Shown in pieces: positions 21,722 through 29,906 of a stretch of 36,977 bases of DNA. The position numbers and the translations under genes were made by a program. Below the pieces are notes generated by a model. That model had not been told where the DNA came from, ran no database searches, and saw only the letters and a program-made list of their open reading frames with translations. The first letter of the stretch is position 1. The number at the start of each line of letters is the position of its first letter. The DNA comes from a virus, in IMG/VR virus record IMGVR_UViG_3300025012_000204, positions 1-36,977 of that record; one strand, 5' to 3'.

Positions 21722-22789
21722 CTACACTACTGGCACTGGTTCTATTGTTGCGCCTGAGCCGGTTTGTGCTAATAGTTGGTCGAAGTAGTCGATCCACGCT
21801 TGGTCGTTACCAGCGTCGGTAGAATTGTTGTTGATGATAGTCTCAGCGATAGCCCGTTTGGCGTCAGGCGGTGCATTGACGCCGGATAGTTTGATAAGCT
21901 GGGCTTTGAGTGCAGCCGACCCTTGCTCTTGCTTCGGCGTGATGGCATTAAGGTTAGCGACATATTCGCCTTTTGTCCCTAAGCCGGCGTTGGCAATACG
22001 GAGATTGCCGAGCGCCTGATTGACAGCGTCAGAAATAGTCTGTAGGTCAGAGACAGTGTTGTAATTATTGACATCGTAGTTGGGCTTGCCGGCCGCAAGT
22101 TGGGCTTTAGTGGTGGTGGCATACTGGCCAACATCGGCAAGGTCGCCCGTTTGGGCTTCGCCTAGTTGCCTAGTGGCAGTATCGAAAGCGTCTTTGGCAG
22201 CGCCTTGCTGAACGGCAGTATAAGAGCTATTGCCGGCACCCTGTCCAAACATAATGTCGTTAATCGTCCGGGCCGTGTTACCGAAATTGGTCTGAAGATT
22301 GCCCTGCTGCTCTCCGTAATTTTTGATAATATCCTGCTTTTTTTGAGCCGCCATAGTGTCAACGCGACCGACGACGTCTTGGAAGGCTTGATTAAACAGA
22401 CTCATAAGCCCAGTAATTGAATTACGAAGGTTGTTGATAGCCGTTGGGTCGGTGTTTGGGTCATAAGAGCCAGAGCCATCGTATAAACCGCTATCCGGTA
22501 CTGCTGTAGTGTCGGACTGAGCGACGCCCGTTTCACCGCTACTTGTCGGCGGAGTAACTGTCGTCCAGTTTGCGCCACCGCTAGGGCCCTGATTCCAGAT
22601 TTTTATAGGATTTGTGGGCCCCCTATAAATAATGTTAGGATTTGTAATTGAGTGACCAATAGACGTTAGACCAGAAGCCGTCCTATTGGGTAGTAGACCA
22701 CCGGCCGAAGTGAGGGTACCGGCTAATTGCGAGCCCCATCCTACCGGTTGGGCTACGAAATGTTTGGCCCTATCCCATATTCCAGCCAT
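21722..22789 (-). CDS. Internal virion protein (smaller ejected-protein candidate)
   Basis: 355 residues, just upstream of the giant protein and downstream of the tail hub. The N-terminus is basic with Gly-rich turns. Residues ~110-290 are helical, Gln/Asn/Ala-rich and likely coiled coil (NNLRNSITGLMSLFNQAF, AAQKKQDIIKNYGEQQGN). Such helical proteins next to the large ejected protein are common in podoviruses and build the channel or core. The AGGA ribosome-binding site is 5 bases before the ATG; a 13-codon ORF with its own ribosome-binding site lies in the leader. Confidence 0.6.
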   Translation of the reverse strand: MAGIWDRAKHFVAQPVGWGSQLAGTLTSAGGLLPNRTASGLTSIGHSITNPNIIYRGPTNPIKIWNQGPSGGANWTTVTPPTSSGETGVAQSDTTAVPDSGLYDGSGSYDPNTDPTAINNLRNSITGLMSLFNQAFQDVVGRVDTMAAQKKQDIIKNYGEQQGNLQTNFGNTARTINDIMFGQGAGNSSYTAVQQGAAKDAFDTATRQLGEAQTGDLADVGQYATTTKAQLAAGKPNYDVNNYNTVSDLQTISDAVNQALGNLRIANAGLGTKGEYVANLNAITPKQEQGSAALKAQLIKLSGVNAPPDAKRAIAETIINNNSTDAGNDQAWIDYFDQLLAQTGSGATIEPVPVV

Positions 22790-22888
22790 TTTGGTTCCTG
22801 TTCGTAGTCATCTTGTTTACCTCTAGCGTTAAGTAGTCGGTTTTACTATTTTCCCTCTGCGCTGTGATTGAGGTTATGCCTTGCTTAA

Positions 22889-22917
22889 ATAATACACGCA
22901 TTTTAGTAAACTCTCAA
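22889..22917 (-). promoter_or_regulatory. Leftward promoter for the ejected-protein genes
   Basis: On the minus strand TTGAGA (22917-22912), 17-base spacer, TATTAT (22894-22889). The -35 lies in the last codons of the tail hub gene. A start near 22882 leaves a leader of about 90 bases before the ATG at 22789. It would boost the internal virion proteins relative to the hub. Confidence 0.6.
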
Positions 22918-24567
22918 CGCACTATCGAAAGTGCTCCGTCCGTAAGGTCGGTAGCCAAACTCTAAACCGAGCAGTACAAAGTTCTCATTGACGTTAGAGT
23001 TAGCGACTTTTACTTTAATTGCTCGACCGGGTTGGCTCAACTCCGACAAATCTATTCTTATGGGTATGTTGGTGGTGGTGCTTGAACTGTCGCCGACGCC
23101 GCTCTCACTGGCCCCGCCAAATAGCGTTTTACCCAGCAGACCGCGCCCCATACCGCCGGCGAAACGGGTACCGGGTATAGTTTTAGTCAGGCTGGCTTTT
23201 GAGCCGTCAATAGTGATAGTAACGTCTACCGAGCCGGAGAGTTGGCGAAACAGCAGGGTTACGTCTATAAATCGTTTGTACAGGGCCCATTTGCCAAAGT
23301 CATAACTTTTACTCTCCCAGAACATTGCGATAGCGTTAGTGCCGTGAGCATAGCCAGTGGTTTGCTTCCACACTTTCGGATCGTTTTCGTCGGCGTAGTA
23401 GAGGTGTTCCTCATTGTCGGCACCGATGAAGGCCGTAAAAGCGTTAGCTTGGACGTTGTTATGTGGAAACCACGCGCCATATTGCCGCTGATAGGTTACT
23501 GCCCGGTTGTTCATCGCAGCGTTACCGACAGAAATAGCACAGTGGTAAACATTATCAAACCAGATACCGGAAGACTTGTCGAGGTTGGTTGGAGTGATAG
23601 ATTTTACCAACGGCCGAAGCTGAATAGACAGCTCGTTGTGGCGAAGCTGGTTAAAGAAGTTCTGCTGGGTGCCGAAAACGTACCAAGCGCGCCGGCCCAA
23701 AAAGATGATGTCGTTGTCGGAACTGTCAATACTCCAATGACTAACGCAACCGACGGAACTGGTTACAAGGTTTATGGCTGGGTTGCCGTTGGCGTCAAAG
23801 AGCATTGCGTAAATGGCTCGCTCTTTGACGATAATAAGCTGCTCGACATATTTGCCTAGTCCGGTAATTTTATCGCCGTCGTCAAGCGCGATGTCGATGT
23901 AGGCGGCGTCAGAGCCGGCAAAGGTACTAGCGCCGGGATGAGTGTTGGCGTCGTAAACACTGTACGGCCCGGTGCCGGTCGGATTGGTGTTAGTAAAATC
24001 ACCGGCGTCTATGGGTGAACTGATATAAAGCCGGTTGGGATGTTCAGCCACACCCGATACGATCTGTTTGTCGGAGTAGTAAACGCCAAAAGCCCCGCGG
24101 ACGGTGGTAGTGGGCCGCGAAGCCGTCGTACCAAGTAGTTTTGTACCGCTGTTAACACCATTCCACACCCACAAGGCCCCGCCAGCTTGCACGCCACAGA
24201 CCTTAGCCGTGGTGCCGAAAGTTATACCGCCAGCGGCGGTTTGCCAAACGCTACCCGATAGATACTTGAGCACTAAGTCGGTACTGTCGATAGTTACAAG
24301 TGTGCTGTCCGAGCCGGTCGGATAATAGCTCATAAGACCGCGGGGAGCGCCAGTTAGTCCGGTGCCAACCTCTTCCCAGCCGAATGGCTTAGAGACAGAG
24401 CCGGTCTCGACTATAAAAGCGTTCATCGCCGAACTGGCTTCGCTGTCGCCTATAAACTCTTCGGAGCCGAACAAGTCAAGCCCCTTGCCCGGATTGGTGT
24501 AGCTTCTATCTTGTACAGTGGAGCGGCGTCGGCCGCGTGAGCGAACGCCTGATATTTTCAGGCTCAT
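22903..24567 (-). CDS. Tail hub beta-propeller protein (P22 gp10-like stabilisation protein)
   Basis: 554 residues, beta-rich throughout. Repeated blade-like strands are visible: RGLMSYYPTGSDSTLVTIDS, GGALWVWNGV, DKITGLGKYVEQLIIVKERA and IFLGRRAWYVFGTQQ, with a conserved Phe/Trp-rich finish (KWALYKRFIDVTLLF). Podovirus tail hubs of the gp10 type follow the adaptor gene and have about this length, and here the adaptor is directly upstream with two bases between. It closes the head and links adaptor to tail needle or fibres. The family call is by composition and synteny. Confidence 0.7.
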   Translation of the reverse strand: MSLKISGVRSRGRRRSTVQDRSYTNPGKGLDLFGSEEFIGDSEASSAMNAFIVETGSVSKPFGWEEVGTGLTGAPRGLMSYYPTGSDSTLVTIDSTDLVLKYLSGSVWQTAAGGITFGTTAKVCGVQAGGALWVWNGVNSGTKLLGTTASRPTTTVRGAFGVYYSDKQIVSGVAEHPNRLYISSPIDAGDFTNTNPTGTGPYSVYDANTHPGASTFAGSDAAYIDIALDDGDKITGLGKYVEQLIIVKERAIYAMLFDANGNPAINLVTSSVGCVSHWSIDSSDNDIIFLGRRAWYVFGTQQNFFNQLRHNELSIQLRPLVKSITPTNLDKSSGIWFDNVYHCAISVGNAAMNNRAVTYQRQYGAWFPHNNVQANAFTAFIGADNEEHLYYADENDPKVWKQTTGYAHGTNAIAMFWESKSYDFGKWALYKRFIDVTLLFRQLSGSVDVTITIDGSKASLTKTIPGTRFAGGMGRGLLGKTLFGGASESGVGDSSSTTTNIPIRIDLSELSQPGRAIKVKVANSNVNENFVLLGLEFGYRPYGRSTFDSALRVY

Positions 24568-24568
24568 T

Positions 24569-25207
24569 TTAGCTGGTATCTCCTATGCCACCGCCAGTCC
24601 TATCGCGGTTGGTCTGAGCGAACTTTTGTGGTCGGCGTCGCTCTTGGTTCTCCATCAATTCTTCGACTTCTTGCCTAAACTGATCTTCTTCGGGGCCAAC
24701 GTCAGCTTCCGGGTCTTGGGCTTGGCGATAATAAATCAACGCTCCTTTGGCTATCACCATAGCCGTAAATGGCGCTGTTTGAGTGCTAGATACGTCTGGT
24801 GAACTATAGAAAACTACAGTCAATTCAGTATTCGGCTCGGTGGTGTGCATTTCCCACTCGCCGTCTTCATTGACTATTAGTGCGTATTTGCGGTCGCCCT
24901 GCCCGTAAAGCTGCAAGTCGTCAAAGGCTACTAGGGTGTAGCCGAAGTTTTGGTCGCCCGGCCCCACGTAACTGAAGCTGGGAAAAGCGCCAAACTCGAA
25001 CTCTGAAATGTCAGCTAGACCCTCGTCATCGGTTGAGACAGTGTCGGAAAGCGTATCGACTCGCCAATCAAAGGCCCGCTGTAACCGCTGAACGGCACTG
25101 ACTATAAAAAATGTCCGCCGGGTGATCTCGGCGTTTGGTGTGGCGTTTTGGTTAAGTAGGGCCGCCAGTGCCGTCAAGCAGGCTGATAGAGTAGTTTGTG
25201 GGCTCAT
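24569..25207 (-). CDS. Head-tail adaptor (P22 gp4-like)
   Basis: 212 residues, starting directly on the previous stop codon. An N-terminal helix bundle (CLTALAALLNQNATPNAEI, then FFIVSAVQRLQRAFDW) is followed by a beta middle (FVVFDDLQLYG-like, YALIVNEDGEWEM) and a helical, charged end with EEDQFRQEVEELMEN. In P22-type podoviruses a protein of this plan and position (between the capsid and hub genes) attaches beneath the portal ring. Identification rests on gene order plus this fold-like pattern. Confidence 0.6.
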   Translation of the reverse strand: MSPQTTLSACLTALAALLNQNATPNAEITRRTFFIVSAVQRLQRAFDWRVDTLSDTVSTDDEGLADISEFEFGAFPSFSYVGPGDQNFGYTLVAFDDLQLYGQGDRKYALIVNEDGEWEMHTTEPNTELTVVFYSSPDVSSTQTAPFTAMVIAKGALIYYRQAQDPEADVGPEEDQFRQEVEELMENQERRRPQKFAQTNRDRTGGGIGDTS

Positions 25208-25678
25208 CTACAGGTGCTCCGGTATCTTGTACTCGATAAACTCATTATAAAGTCTAACGCGCATTTTCTGGCTCTCTTGGCCCTTGGCTATACCCAAGCC
25301 CAGCGGATCAAAACGTCGCAACATTCCATAGAGGCTTTCCGGCATTAACCCTAGTACGCGTAAATGCTGTACGGTTTTGCCGGTTTCTTGAACACGGCCC
25401 TTATTAAGTGTAGCAGCCGACTGGCCGAACTTTTTGTCGAGAAGAGTGGACGCCACCTCTTTAGCTTCGTAGACGGCGGCCCGGTGTTCTCTGCTCCGGG
25501 TTATTGGTTTTAACTCAAACCACAAGCGCTGTATAGCCCGCCAGCGGCGCGGAGAAGCCGGTTCATAACTAAATATCAAGTCGACGATTTTTCGTGCTCT
25601 CTGGTGTGCGTCCGAAGCCTCAGTGGCCTTGTTATCGTCGGGTACTAGCAGTTTGGTTAGCGTCGCCTCTTTAGCCAT
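25208..25678 (-). CDS. Hypothetical protein between capsid and adaptor genes
   Basis: 156 residues, mostly helical and basic. It contains RRWRAIQRLWFELKPITRSR and LYGMLRRFDPLGLGIAKG, and looks like a compact nucleic-acid- or protein-binding helical domain. I do not recognise it. It is transcribed between the major capsid protein and adaptor, so it may be a minor head, head-completion or connector protein. A hairpin lies between it and the capsid gene. Its stop adjoins the adaptor start with no gap. Confidence 0.5.
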   Translation of the reverse strand: MAKEATLTKLLVPDDNKATEASDAHQRARKIVDLIFSYEPASPRRWRAIQRLWFELKPITRSREHRAAVYEAKEVASTLLDKKFGQSAATLNKGRVQETGKTVQHLRVLGLMPESLYGMLRRFDPLGLGIAKGQESQKMRVRLYNEFIEYKIPEHL

Positions 25679-25706
25679 ATCAACCTCTCTTATGAGTTAC
25701 TTGGTG

Positions 25707-25730
25707 GGGCCAGCCCTTCAGCCAGCCCCT
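25707..25730 (-). terminator. Hairpin after the capsid gene (partial terminator or stabiliser)
   Basis: On the minus strand GGGGCTGGC (25730-25722) pairs with GCTGGCCCC (25715-25707) through a 6-nt loop: nine pairs with two G-U wobbles. No T-run follows, so it is more likely a leaky terminator or an mRNA-protecting hairpin just downstream of the capsid stop (25745). That would raise capsid mRNA relative to the following genes. Confidence 0.5.
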
Positions 25731-25744
25731 TTTATCTTTAACTG

Positions 25745-26641
25745 CTAGGGTGCAACGTCGACCATATTGATCGCAGCGCCGTTGGCATTTTCAGCCCGCG
25801 CTTCCAGCGTCAATTCTCCGACGACGTGGCCATTAGTGGAGTTACCCACTTTGGCCAACTCTTCTTCGTGCGGCTTGTCGCCGTAGGCTATCGCCCACTT
25901 GTCAAGCTGTAGAAGCAGTGCTCGGAAAACACTGTCGACTTGATCATTCACAAACCGGTGCTTGTGAATTGCGATGGTCTCGTAGTCGCCTTCGTACTCG
26001 CGTACTGTGCTGACTAACCGACCGCTTTTTCTGTCGTACTGCATATCGCCGTTAGTGAACGTAGAGGTAGTTCGCTTTAAGGCTGGCGGCAGGAAGAGGT
26101 CTTGCGGAGCCCCACCTTCCCAGTAACAAAGCTCGGACAGGTCGTTTAGAGTGCCTTCGTTCCAAACGGCGGTGCTCGTACCATCAATTATGTTAGTGTC
26201 AATTTTGTTTATGATACCATCCATTTCACGGGCGGTGCTTCCGTTGCCGTTGGCACGGGTGCCTCGAACTACGGAATACTCACTGTCGTTACCCCACTCC
26301 TTCATTGCCTTGTCGGCCTCGTGGGCGTAGCGGTCATCAAACCCGGCGTGGCGAACCCAACGCTCAGTGTCCGAGACGTTAAATGGTATTTCAACTATCT
26401 GTGTTACGTTGTCCACGCGAGTAGGTCGAGTACGCGCGCCATACGTAGTAGCCGCACCTTCAATCACCTTGTTTGTGGCAGGGGTCTTGAGGGTCTCTAC
26501 TAAGTTGACGTGGGTAGTCGCCATCGCCTTCGCTTTCTGAAGATTTTTCAGAAAGTAGTTCTCGATTGGACTGATATTTTCGATTTCGTTCGCTAAGTCC
26601 TCGCGGACAGCGGCGTCATCGTATGTCTGTTCAACGGCCAT
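25745..26641 (-). CDS. Major capsid protein, SU10 type
   Basis: 298 residues. The N-terminus AVREDLANEIENISPIENYF, LVETLKTPATNKVIEGAATT, RPTRVDNVTQIVEIPFNVSD and ERWVRHAG are the recurring blocks of the SU10-type capsid proteins (HK97 fold, found in podoviruses and other phages). The C-terminal half includes DQVDSVFRALLLQLDKW and a final strand (GELTLEARAENANG). It follows the scaffold gene. GGGAG lies 10 bases before the ATG. The hairpin downstream may stabilise its mRNA. Confidence 0.85.
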   Translation of the reverse strand: MAVEQTYDDAAVREDLANEIENISPIENYFLKNLQKAKAMATTHVNLVETLKTPATNKVIEGAATTYGARTRPTRVDNVTQIVEIPFNVSDTERWVRHAGFDDRYAHEADKAMKEWGNDSEYSVVRGTRANGNGSTAREMDGIINKIDTNIIDGTSTAVWNEGTLNDLSELCYWEGGAPQDLFLPPALKRTTSTFTNGDMQYDRKSGRLVSTVREYEGDYETIAIHKHRFVNDQVDSVFRALLLQLDKWAIAYGDKPHEEELAKVGNSTNGHVVGELTLEARAENANGAAINMVDVAP

Positions 26642-26710
26642 AAGCCAGTTTCTCCCTTATCGAATTAGTTGGTGTAGATGGAGCGTGTGCTCTCTGACAC
26701 CCGAAAACTA

Positions 26711-27532
26711 CTAAACGACTGGGTTGGCTCGACGGGCATTGCGGCGGTAGATAATAAGTTTTCTACGCCCCTCTGCGGCTTTGGCCGGGTCACGACTGGC
26801 GGCTTGCTTCTTAAGCTCGGCGTACTCCGTATTCTTAGCAGTTGAGCCGGTGCCACTGCCCCTTTCGGTGCCGGCGGTGGCTACAACTTTACGGCGTATC
26901 TTCTGTGAGCTTACTCCGCTCTTGAAGGCCCGGTTGTACATCTTGTCGACTTTTTTAAGAGCCGCCGCAGGTGATACATAAGTACCGGTGCCGGTACGCG
27001 CCTTATCAAATGAACCTAAGTGGATTTGAAGCGCGATGTCTCGCAAGTCTCGATTTTTCCATATATGCGGAAAGTCTTGCGAGCCTTTTTGCCACTGGCC
27101 GGAAAGTTGGCCGCGAACTTGGTTAAGAGAATTGCTCTCTGCGCCTTGCGCGTCTGCACGCTTTTGCGCCCACTCTTGCACGGCTTTGTTAGCCGCGTCG
27201 GGGTCGATTAACCCATTCTCGTCGCGTGGTAGTTTTCGGATGTCAAATTGCTCGTCCTGCGGTGCTCCTGACATAGCAGAACGCATAATTGCGAGGCCGA
27301 CAGGGTCTTCTTCGTCTTCTTCGTCGTCGTCAGCCGTAGCACTGCTATCGGCGGCGGCGCCTGCGTCGGATGTATCGGCTTCGCCGGTATCATCATCTGA
27401 ACCTGAAGTGGTGTCGCCCTCTCCCCCGTCGATCTCTTCGTCGTCGAGGTCTTCATTGTCCGCGTCGCTTCCGCTGTCGTCCGCTACCGCGTTATTAACT
27501 TGGTCTTGTAGGTCAGTTTCCTGATCATTCAT
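26711..27532 (-). CDS. Scaffolding protein candidate
   Basis: 273 residues, directly upstream of the capsid gene. Residues 1-80 are extremely acidic (runs of Asp, Glu, Ser and Gly). The remainder is helical and more basic toward the end (KKQAASRDPAKAAEGRRKL), the polarity usual for phage scaffolds whose basic C-terminus docks on capsid subunits. A TATAAT promoter and a leader hairpin precede it, and GGAG is 7 bases before the ATG. A Glu-rich minor head protein is the alternative. Confidence 0.7.
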   Translation of the reverse strand: MNDQETDLQDQVNNAVADDSGSDADNEDLDDEEIDGGEGDTTSGSDDDTGEADTSDAGAAADSSATADDDEEDEEDPVGLAIMRSAMSGAPQDEQFDIRKLPRDENGLIDPDAANKAVQEWAQKRADAQGAESNSLNQVRGQLSGQWQKGSQDFPHIWKNRDLRDIALQIHLGSFDKARTGTGTYVSPAAALKKVDKMYNRAFKSGVSSQKIRRKVVATAGTERGSGTGSTAKNTEYAELKKQAASRDPAKAAEGRRKLIIYRRNARRANPVV

Positions 27533-27549
27533 TGATTTGCTCCATCTTC

Positions 27550-27602
27550 GCGCTTTCAGCGCTTATTACTTTTATTATAGAACTTACGTTTTAATTATAC
27601 AA
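27550..27602 (-). promoter_or_regulatory. Promoter and leader hairpin for the scaffold-capsid unit
   Basis: On the minus strand TTGTAT (27602-27597), 17-base spacer, TATAAT (27579-27574); the -10 is perfect, the -35 poor. Transcription near 27567 would begin just before the hairpin GCGCT-GAA-AGCGC (27562-27550), which could protect the 5' end. The ATG is at 27532. It gives scaffold and capsid their own start, apart from the main late promoter. Confidence 0.65.
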
Positions 27603-27607
27603 CTATA

Positions 27608-28093
27608 CTATGGGCTCGGTGAAGGCGAGGCGCTTGGAGAAGTTGAGGCCGAAGGGCTGACTGAAGCTGACGGGCTTAAGCTGGGAGAAGCGCTGGCGGA
27701 TGGCGAAACACTGGCGGAAGGTGATACTGAAGCCGACGGGCTGAGTGAGGCCGAAGGTGATAGCGATGGACTGGCCGAAGAGCTTGGAGAGACGGAAGCC
27801 GAAGGCGACTCTGAGGCACTTGGAGACTGCGAGGCTGAGGGTGAGACTGAGGTACTAGGAGAGACTGAAGCGCTGGCCGAAGAGCTTGGCGATAGCGAGG
27901 CGCTGGGTGAAAGGCTGGCTGAAGGTGAGCGCGATTGGCTGACAGAACTTGAGGGTGATAGTGAGGCTGAGGGCGACTTCGAGGCACTGGGTGAGCGCGA
28001 GCGACTGACGGAACGGCTGGCAGAAGAGCTTGGAGAGACTGAAGCGCTGGCAGAAGAGCTTGGCGATACGCTTGGGCTGGCTGAAGAGCTAGG
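27608..28093 (-). repeat. SPSAS low-complexity repeat array, second copy (coding)
   Basis: About 490 bases encoding residues ~381-541 of the virion protein at 27608-29233, again in units like [13 protein letters not shown] with Arg or Gln inserted near the start. It has the same flavour as the array at 8930-10582, but is shorter, ends the protein, and its DNA is not simply a copy of the longer array. Confidence 0.8.
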
Positions 28094-29233
28094 CACAGTT
28101 CCCCGTGCCACGTAAGCACCTTCTTCTAGCATTATATAGTGACAATAAGCTGTTATCGTACCGGCAGTAATACTAGCGGTTTTAGGTGTTAGTATGATAC
28201 TTTCGTCTTGTGCGACCGGCAAATGCGGCGTACTGGCACCCACGGCACCAGCCGCAATAACGCCAGTTATATCAACCTTTTCGCCGGCGTCTAGGGTAGT
28301 AGCCGTAGTCGTCGGAATCAAGCTGGCTGTACTAGAGCCAACACCGACTTCAAAGGTACCGCCACCGGCACTAATTAGATCATCTGAACATTCTATAGTA
28401 ACAGCCACGCTCATATCTCCGCTTCGGGCTTTGAATAACTCGACTGCGACGTCTTGAGTACCGAAACCTTGCAGACCGCCGGTTAGGTATGTAGTCGCCA
28501 CTGTAGAAACTACACCAGTACCGTCGTTGCCGGGTCTATCGGTTACATCCACTAGGGCGTCAGCGTCAGCGTTGCCCGCAACTGCGGTTTTAATTTCATC
28601 AGCAGTAGAAATAAGTGCATAAGCCACGCCCGGAGTATCGACTGCTACGACGGCCGTTGCACCACCAGCGCCACGAGGGTTAAGTTTATCGGCATTGGCG
28701 CCAAGAGCTTCGACGTTGGTGGCCGCCAGATCGCCTACAAAAGTGATGGTATACGGGCCGCCGTCCGAACCAGCGACAGTAACATTACCGACACCGATGG
28801 TCGGGATGTCTTCAAGCGCCGCTTCGACAGCCGCGGCAGTGGCGTCATAATCGATAAGGCCGGAGATTTGGCCCCTGAAACTACAGAAAAACTTACCACC
28901 TGTAGCTGTGATTGTCAGTGTTTGAACCTCGTCTGTACCACTGTTGCTTTCAAGCGAGACAATAATGTCTTGGCCATTGACAGTGACGGCTAGGGCTTGG
29001 CCTAGCTCGCCGGGATCAACGTAGGCGACTGTAATATCATTACCGTACTCGCCGGTGTTTTTAGCAGTCCACACCAAGTCTTCGTTAGTCGCAAGCAGTG
29101 AGTGAAGTTCTAATGAGGCTTTTGCGGCCGCCGCAAAAATAATCTGCTTTGAGACTCGGAACACCGCGTTTTGAGCGTTAGCGCGAATCACGTCTCTATC
29201 TTGGTCGCGGATGTCGGCATTGCCTATGGACAT
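27608..29233 (-). CDS. Virion decoration/fibre protein with Ser/Pro/Ala tail
   Basis: 541 residues between the capsid-module genes. Residues 1-380 are beta-rich ([48 protein letters not shown]), as for a structural or decoration domain with possible bacterial-Ig-like modules. Residues 381-541 are the SPSAS tail. Because it lies directly before the scaffold and capsid genes, a capsid decoration or head fibre is more likely than a tail fibre. GGGAG is 7 bases before the ATG. Confidence 0.6.
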   Translation of the reverse strand: MSIGNADIRDQDRDVIRANAQNAVFRVSKQIIFAAAAKASLELHSLLATNEDLVWTAKNTGEYGNDITVAYVDPGELGQALAVTVNGQDIIVSLESNSGTDEVQTLTITATGGKFFCSFRGQISGLIDYDATAAAVEAALEDIPTIGVGNVTVAGSDGGPYTITFVGDLAATNVEALGANADKLNPRGAGGATAVVAVDTPGVAYALISTADEIKTAVAGNADADALVDVTDRPGNDGTGVVSTVATTYLTGGLQGFGTQDVAVELFKARSGDMSVAVTIECSDDLISAGGGTFEVGVGSSTASLIPTTTATTLDAGEKVDITGVIAAGAVGASTPHLPVAQDESIILTPKTASITAGTITAYCHYIMLEEGAYVARGTVPSSSASPSVSPSSSASASVSPSSSASRSVSRSRSPSASKSPSASLSPSSSVSQSRSPSASLSPSASLSPSSSASASVSPSTSVSPSASQSPSASESPSASVSPSSSASPSLSPSASLSPSASVSPSASVSPSASASPSLSPSASVSPSASTSPSASPSPSP

Positions 29234-29251
29234 TTGTTATCTCCCTTACGT

Positions 29252-29554
29252 TTATAGTACAGCAGTTTTATTACGTTTTCTAGCATTTACTGGTTTTGGC
29301 ACGATCCAGCCAATTTTACAACGCCGGCATTTATACCCAACGTAGCCCTCTATGCTTTTTTCGGTGGGGTCTAAGACCGGGTCGTGCTTACCCTTAGCAC
29401 AGGGCGTTGACACGCGTTTCCACGTGTCCGGGTTGCCGACGACGATAACTTCCGCGTCTTCTCCGCCTTTCACGTGAAAAGGCCCCTCGCCGGCTTCACT
29501 CCCGTCGAAGATATGGCGGAAAGTTGCTCTATCTTCTTTGCTAGGTTTTGGCAC
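29252..29554 (-). CDS. Hypothetical zinc-binding protein
   Basis: 100 residues from a GTG start overlapping the upstream stop. A cysteine pair (YKCRRCKIGW) near residue 77 and an earlier C-x4-H (CAKGKH) suggest a zinc site; the ends are Lys/Arg-rich. It sits between the portal-associated helical gene and the decoration protein. Unrecognised; a head-assembly or DNA-binding accessory is possible. Confidence 0.5.
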   Translation of the reverse strand: MPKPSKEDRATFRHIFDGSEAGEGPFHVKGGEDAEVIVVGNPDTWKRVSTPCAKGKHDPVLDPTEKSIEGYVGYKCRRCKIGWIVPKPVNARKRNKTAVL

Positions 29555-29906
29555 CCTTCATTTCCTGTTCGGTTTCCTTTATCTGGTCTCGAAGATTCTG
29601 CTCTTCTTGTTGGGCCGCAGTAAACTCGTTAAGCAACCACTCCGCGCCATTTATCTTGCCAGCCATAAATAGCGCTCGCTGATTAAAACTAAGTAGGCTA
29701 TCGGGGTCATTAGGATTAACGGCCGCTTGGTCGCGCCTGAACTGGTTGACGGCGGCTCTGATATGGTCTTCAACGGCCTTCCAGTCTGGCATTTCGACTA
29801 CGACCTTAACGGCTCCAACGAAACTAAGCCGTTGGTTGAGGTGGATTAACCGCGCCTGCGGTGTCTCCGTACGTGTCGGTCGCTGCGGCGGTCTGTTCGG
29901 CGGCAT
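29541..29906 (-). CDS. Helical protein overlapping the portal gene end
   Basis: 121 residues. It starts 83 bases before the portal gene ends, in another frame; the start is credible because AAGGAG lies exactly 8 bases before the ATG. The body is helical: WKAVEDHIRAAVNQFRRDQA, then a Gln/Glu-rich coiled coil (EFTAAQQEEQNLRDQIKETEQ). It may be a small scaffold, minor head or injection-related protein; the family is unknown. Confidence 0.6.
   Translation of the reverse strand: MPPNRPPQRPTRTETPQARLIHLNQRLSFVGAVKVVVEMPDWKAVEDHIRAAVNQFRRDQAAVNPNDPDSLLSFNQRALFMAGKINGAEWLLNEFTAAQQEEQNLRDQIKETEQEMKGAKT

Noticed and set aside
22700-22800. 13-codon ORF with GAGG upstream in the leader of the gene at 21722-22789
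   Set aside because: Too short to support as a gene; it may only be a leader feature.
23242-23859. 205-codon plus-strand ORF opposite the tail hub gene
   Set aside because: The start is TTG with a badly spaced purine run, no promoter is visible, and the hub frame explains the sequence.
27036-27524. Serine-rich plus-strand ORF opposite the scaffold gene
   Set aside because: It is the reverse of Asp/Glu codons in the acidic scaffold head and lacks initiation signals.
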